From: JBBDRW01 sp040905265
GTDB taxonomy: Bacteria; Bacteroidota; Rhodothermia; Balneolales; Balneolaceae
Length of the DNA: 33,455 nt
Assembly (NCBI GenBank): GCA_040905265.1
Contig: JBBDRW010000107.1
Span: forward strand, 1 to 33,455
Reading direction: 5' to 3'
The position numbers and the translations under genes were made by a program. Below, piece after piece: positions 30,523 through 33,455 of the stretch. A model generated the notes under the pieces. It was not told the DNA's origin. It saw only the letters and a program-made list of their open reading frames with translations, and did no database searches. Position 1 is the stretch's first letter. Each line of letters opens with the position of its first letter.

Positions 30523-31488
30523 ATGAACCAGCAAGCGCTACCCGTACTTATTACCGGCATTCAAGGTTTTGTAGGAGGGAACCTGAACCGATACCTTAGT
30601 CAAGCGGAAGGGTATACCATCACAGGAACTACAAGGAATCCGCAACCGGAAAAGAGACACATTTCAGGAGGAACGCTTCTTCAATCCAACCGGCAGATCC
30701 TGAAATCCAATACTACCTTCAAGGCTTATATTCATCTTGCCGGGAAGGTCTATGACATTGAGGAGAGATCCGCTTCTGAAGAATATTTCACCGCAAACTT
30801 TGATCTCACAAAGAAGTACTTCAAGCGATTCATTGAAGATGAACAGGCGGAGAAGTTTATCTTTCTGAGCACCATTCATGTTCTGGCAGAGAATCCGGAC
30901 CGGGAACTGGACGAAGAGTATACGCCGGTTCCGGTTACCCCCTATGGAGAGTCCAAGCTGTTGGCAGAGGAGTATCTTATGAAACACTGCCCGCCGCACA
31001 AAAAAGTCTATATATTACGGCCGAGCATGATTCACGGGCCGGGGAACAAGGGGAGCCTGAATATGTTGTATGGATTGGTGCGAAGCGGGTTGCCCTATCC
31101 GATCGGTGCTGTGAATAACAAACGCTCCTTTGTTTCAATTGAAAATCTTTGCTTTGTGATCAAAGAGATACTTGAGAACGACGTTGAAGCGGGCCTCTAT
31201 CATGTCGCTGACGATGAGCCGACGCATACCCATGATCTTGTGAGAATGATCGCAGAATCTTTGGGGAAAAAACCACGAATCTGGCCGGTTCCACTCTCCC
31301 TTGTAAAACTGACAGCAAAAATTGGAAACAGGACCCCTATCCCGCTGAATGACCATCGACTGGGGAAGCTCACCGGAGATTTTATCGTTTCCAACCGGAA
31401 GGTGAAGAGAGCGATAGGAAAACCTCTGCCGGTTACATCTCGGGAAGGGCTGCAACGGACCATCGACTCATTTAAACAGTCCCCATAA
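30523..31488 (+). CDS. NAD-dependent epimerase/dehydratase (extended SDR)
   Basis: A 321-residue extended SDR acting on a nucleotide sugar. TGIQGFVGGN (11-20) binds NAD, HLAGKVYD lies near 71-78, the catalytic Ser116 is in FLSTIHV, and Tyr141-xxx-Lys145 is in PYGESK. RPSMIHGPGNKG and the C-terminal half match the sugar-binding domain. By its position beside GT genes it could be a UDP-HexNAc 4-epimerase or a UDP-N-acetylquinovosamine-type 4-ketoreductase; the sequence alone does not decide. The ATG at 30523 is preferred over a TTG at 30505 inside the end of the GT4 gene. The next gene begins 4 bp after its stop. Confidence 0.85.
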   Translation: MNQQALPVLITGIQGFVGGNLNRYLSQAEGYTITGTTRNPQPEKRHISGGTLLQSNRQILKSNTTFKAYIHLAGKVYDIEERSASEEYFTANFDLTKKYFKRFIEDEQAEKFIFLSTIHVLAENPDRELDEEYTPVPVTPYGESKLLAEEYLMKHCPPHKKVYILRPSMIHGPGNKGSLNMLYGLVRSGLPYPIGAVNNKRSFVSIENLCFVIKEILENDVEAGLYHVADDEPTHTHDLVRMIAESLGKKPRIWPVPLSLVKLTAKIGNRTPIPLNDHRLGKLTGDFIVSNRKVKRAIGKPLPVTSREGLQRTIDSFKQSP

Positions 31489-31492
31489 CGTC

Positions 31493-32542
31493 GTGTCTCA
31501 AAAACCAAGAGTAAGTGTTGTGATACCGGTATACAATACCGAAGGCCGTATTTCGGATTGTATCGAGAGCGTATTGAAGCAGACGGAATCAAACCTGGAA
31601 ATTTTTCTTGTCAACGACGGCTCTACCGATCGCAGTGGTGAGATCTGCGACCAGTATGCCACTCGTGACCCAAGAGTTCATGTAATCCATCAGGAGAACA
31701 GAGGTGCGGGAGAGGCGAGAAACAGGGGGCTCAGGGAGTCAACAGGAGAGTATCTCTACTTTCTTGATTCTGACGATCGTATCAAAGAGACCCTGTTGGA
31801 AGATAATTGTGATCTTGCAGACGAGTCTGGCAGTGATATTGTGATCTTTGGATATACCAAAACGGAGATCTCTGCTTCGGGGAAAAAACAGGTTTATACA
31901 CCGAAACTGACATCGGATCATTTTAAGACAGTAGAAGGGATTACCCGGAACCTGGCTGATCTGCTGGATGCCGGGGCTACATTTGCAGCCTGGAACAAAC
32001 TTTTTCGGGCAGAGATGATAAAAATGAACAGAGTGACATTCCCCTCATTCCAACGGAATCAGGATATGGTTTTTACCCTGGAGGCATTGAAGCAGGCAAC
32101 CTCCATCACTGTTAATCGTGAGGTTTACTATATCCACGAATATTCACTGGAAGAGTTTAAATACGATGAGCAGTTGATCGAAAATCATCTCTATGTATTT
32201 GACCTGTTTTATCATCTTTATCCCGGTTGGATGAGCATCCGGAAAAACCGGGAGTATGCATTAAAACTGTTTGTACTTACGTTTTTTCATTCAGTACCCT
32301 TCTATATTGCAAAACAGGCTTCTGAGCCACTTTCGAAACTGCGGGATTTATTTCATCATAAACAGTTTCGTACCTATATGGATTTACTGAAAGAGTTTGA
32401 AGCCGGGAATCTGGCAATTCAGAGTGGATTTTTGATACTGAAAATGAGAAGCCCTGTGATCTTGTATGTCGTTACTCAGATCAAAGAAACGTTGTCGGGA
32501 ATTATTGGAAAACACAGGTTCAGATCCCTCTTTAACCAGTGA
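31493..32542 (+). CDS. GT2-family glycosyltransferase
   Basis: A 349-residue GT-A glycosyltransferase. VSVVIPVYNTEGRISDCIESVLKQT (8-32) is the standard opening, FLVNDGSTDRSGEICDQYA binds the nucleotide, and YFLDSDD provides the metal-binding Asp residues. The middle has an AAWNKLFRAEMI segment and FPSFQRNQDMVFTLE near the expected catalytic base region. The C-terminal 100 residues are more hydrophobic and could associate with the membrane. The start is a GTG at 31493. It ends the plus-strand run, 12 bp from the convergent methyltransferase gene. Confidence 0.88.
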   Translation: MSQKPRVSVVIPVYNTEGRISDCIESVLKQTESNLEIFLVNDGSTDRSGEICDQYATRDPRVHVIHQENRGAGEARNRGLRESTGEYLYFLDSDDRIKETLLEDNCDLADESGSDIVIFGYTKTEISASGKKQVYTPKLTSDHFKTVEGITRNLADLLDAGATFAAWNKLFRAEMIKMNRVTFPSFQRNQDMVFTLEALKQATSITVNREVYYIHEYSLEEFKYDEQLIENHLYVFDLFYHLYPGWMSIRKNREYALKLFVLTFFHSVPFYIAKQASEPLSKLRDLFHHKQFRTYMDLLKEFEAGNLAIQSGFLILKMRSPVILYVVTQIKETLSGIIGKHRFRSLFNQ

Positions 32543-32554
32543 GGAGAGACGAGG

Positions 32555-33388
32555 TCAGCCCGGTTTTTTCGTCCCAACGGCACACCAATAGGGTACACCG
32601 GGGCTGAACGTGATATTCTCAAGGCCTGCACGCTTCATCATGTCTGTAATCTGTTCTCTCGAGAAGCGTTGTTCCAGTTTTGTGCCAAAACGGTCCAGGG
32701 CGTCTGTACGCATTCGATAAAAAGACATGTTCCGATAGGCACTCAATGGAATGTGTTCAACATTGATGTTGAACGTTTCAAGAAGTTTGGAGAATCGTGC
32801 AAATGGATAGTAGACAAATAGCGCGAAACATTGGCTAAGCAGATATTTTAGCTTGAACGGGAGTCTGGAGATGAATTTGCGTATCAGGTCGGAAATTTTC
32901 CAGATGCTTTTGAACCAGAATGGCTTGTTATCAAAATTATAATAAATGTAAAGCAGGAATGGAGCGCCCGGTTTCAATTTTTTGACACAATCGGTCAGCC
33001 CTTTTTCCGTATCCGGTATATGGTGAAGTACTCCAAGGGAGTACCCAAAGTCCATGGAGTCATTGTCGAATGGCATCTCGTCAATACTGACCTTATGGAA
33101 GCTGCAGTTTTGAAGGTGGTGAAGATTTCTCCTGGCAATCTCGATGGCATTCGAAGGCTCAATGCAATACAGATGTTTTACCCTTGGAGCAACCAGAAGG
33201 GACCATCGTCCTGATCCGCACCCGGCATCAAAGCCGACAGGGTCGGGTGGTAAATTCTCCCATGGAAAGATATCAAAATAGGTTTCGAACTCTATTAAAC
33301 GTTCCGACTCCGGTTTTTGGCTTTGATCAAACGTTTCCCATTCCCGGCCAAAATCATCGATGACGTTTTGATCTTTGTTTTGATTCAT
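32555..33388 (-). CDS. Class I SAM-dependent methyltransferase
   Basis: A 277-residue methyltransferase. GFDAGCGSGRWSLL (about 52-65) is motif I, CIEPSNAIEIARRN the ribose-binding region, EMPFDNDSMDFGYSLGVLHHIPD motifs II and III, and KLKPGAPFLLYIYY motif IV. A hydrophobic stretch between about 165 and 200 (KPFWFKSIWKISDLIRKF and following) suggests a lipid-near or membrane-associated substrate, as in UbiE-like or glycolipid-modifying members. The ATG at 33388 is used; a TTG at 33391 precedes it. It faces the GT2 gene tail to tail with 12 bp between them. It probably methylates a sugar of the glycan; the substrate is not known. Confidence 0.82.
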   Translation of the reverse strand: MNQNKDQNVIDDFGREWETFDQSQKPESERLIEFETYFDIFPWENLPPDPVGFDAGCGSGRWSLLVAPRVKHLYCIEPSNAIEIARRNLHHLQNCSFHKVSIDEMPFDNDSMDFGYSLGVLHHIPDTEKGLTDCVKKLKPGAPFLLYIYYNFDNKPFWFKSIWKISDLIRKFISRLPFKLKYLLSQCFALFVYYPFARFSKLLETFNINVEHIPLSAYRNMSFYRMRTDALDRFGTKLEQRFSREQITDMMKRAGLENITFSPGVPYWCAVGTKKPG

Positions 33389-33455
33389 CAACAGACAGTA
33401 AAAATTTCAAAGTTTGTGTTCACCCCGTTGTGTTTTCCAGAGTTTTCTAAAGATA

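Noticed and set aside
1..33455. tRNA, rRNA, integrase, IS transposase or prophage genes
   Set aside because: No cloverleaf, rRNA-like stretch or transposase/integrase motif was seen; acquisition of the locus by a dedicated mobile element cannot be supported from this window.

Overview
The window looks like a chromosomal surface-polysaccharide locus (O-antigen, capsule or S-layer/flagellin glycan) from a Gram-negative bacterium of roughly 50% GC. The style (frequent TTG/GTG starts, weak and irregular Shine-Dalgarno sequences, acidic proteins, tightly overlapping genes) fits a Bacteroidota/Balneolota-like marine or halophilic organism. That placement is an inference with low confidence: no rRNA, tRNA or housekeeping marker is present. 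Nearly every gene makes, activates, transfers or decorates sugars.

Layout. (1) 1-2061, plus strand: the end of an SGNH-hydrolase-like gene, then a glutamine amidotransferase and a nucleotidyltransferase that closely resemble Campylobacter Cj1417 and Cj1416, which make CDP-linked phosphoramidate (the MeOPN capsule modification). (2) 5173-2161, minus strand: an asparagine-synthase-like protein lacking the Cys2 nucleophile, then a SAM methyltransferase. (3) 5174-5599: a divergent control region with three TTGAGTA half sites and a dispersed repeat. (4) 5600-14153, plus strand: a pseudaminic-acid-type nonulosonic acid operon (PseB, PseC, aldo/keto reductase, SDR, SpsF-type cytidylyltransferase, PseG, a NodU-type carbamoyltransferase, PseI). 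No PseH acetyltransferase is visible. (5) 14202-18977: PIG-L deacetylase, a second carbamoyltransferase, a TIGR04396-like surface carbohydrate protein that may transfer the nonulosonic acid, and a ParB/sulfiredoxin-fold-like protein. (6) 18974-25454: two sulfotransferases, a beta-propeller protein, two paralogous DAD-motif putative glycosyltransferases and an inverted GT4 gene. (7) 25702-32542, plus strand: three GT4 glycosyltransferases, a Wzy-like membrane polymerase, an NAD-dependent epimerase/dehydratase and a GT2. A minus-strand methyltransferase closes the window.

Working together, the genes would build UDP-sugar-derived nonulosonic acid, activate it with CMP, carbamoylate, deacetylate, sulfate and methylate sugars, possibly add phosphoramidate, assemble the repeat unit with several glycosyltransferases and polymerise it with Wzy. 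An initiating phosphoglycosyl transferase, a Wzx flippase, PseH and an L-glutamine kinase (Cj1418 type) are not in the window.

The most unusual non-coding signal is a family of short, partly palindromic repeats (core units AGGTGATAGGG and TTGATCAAGG) at gene boundaries. Several supply stop codons or terminal codons of neighbouring genes, and one lies in frame inside the beta-propeller gene. A separate 142-bp MITE-like element lies at 25538-25679.
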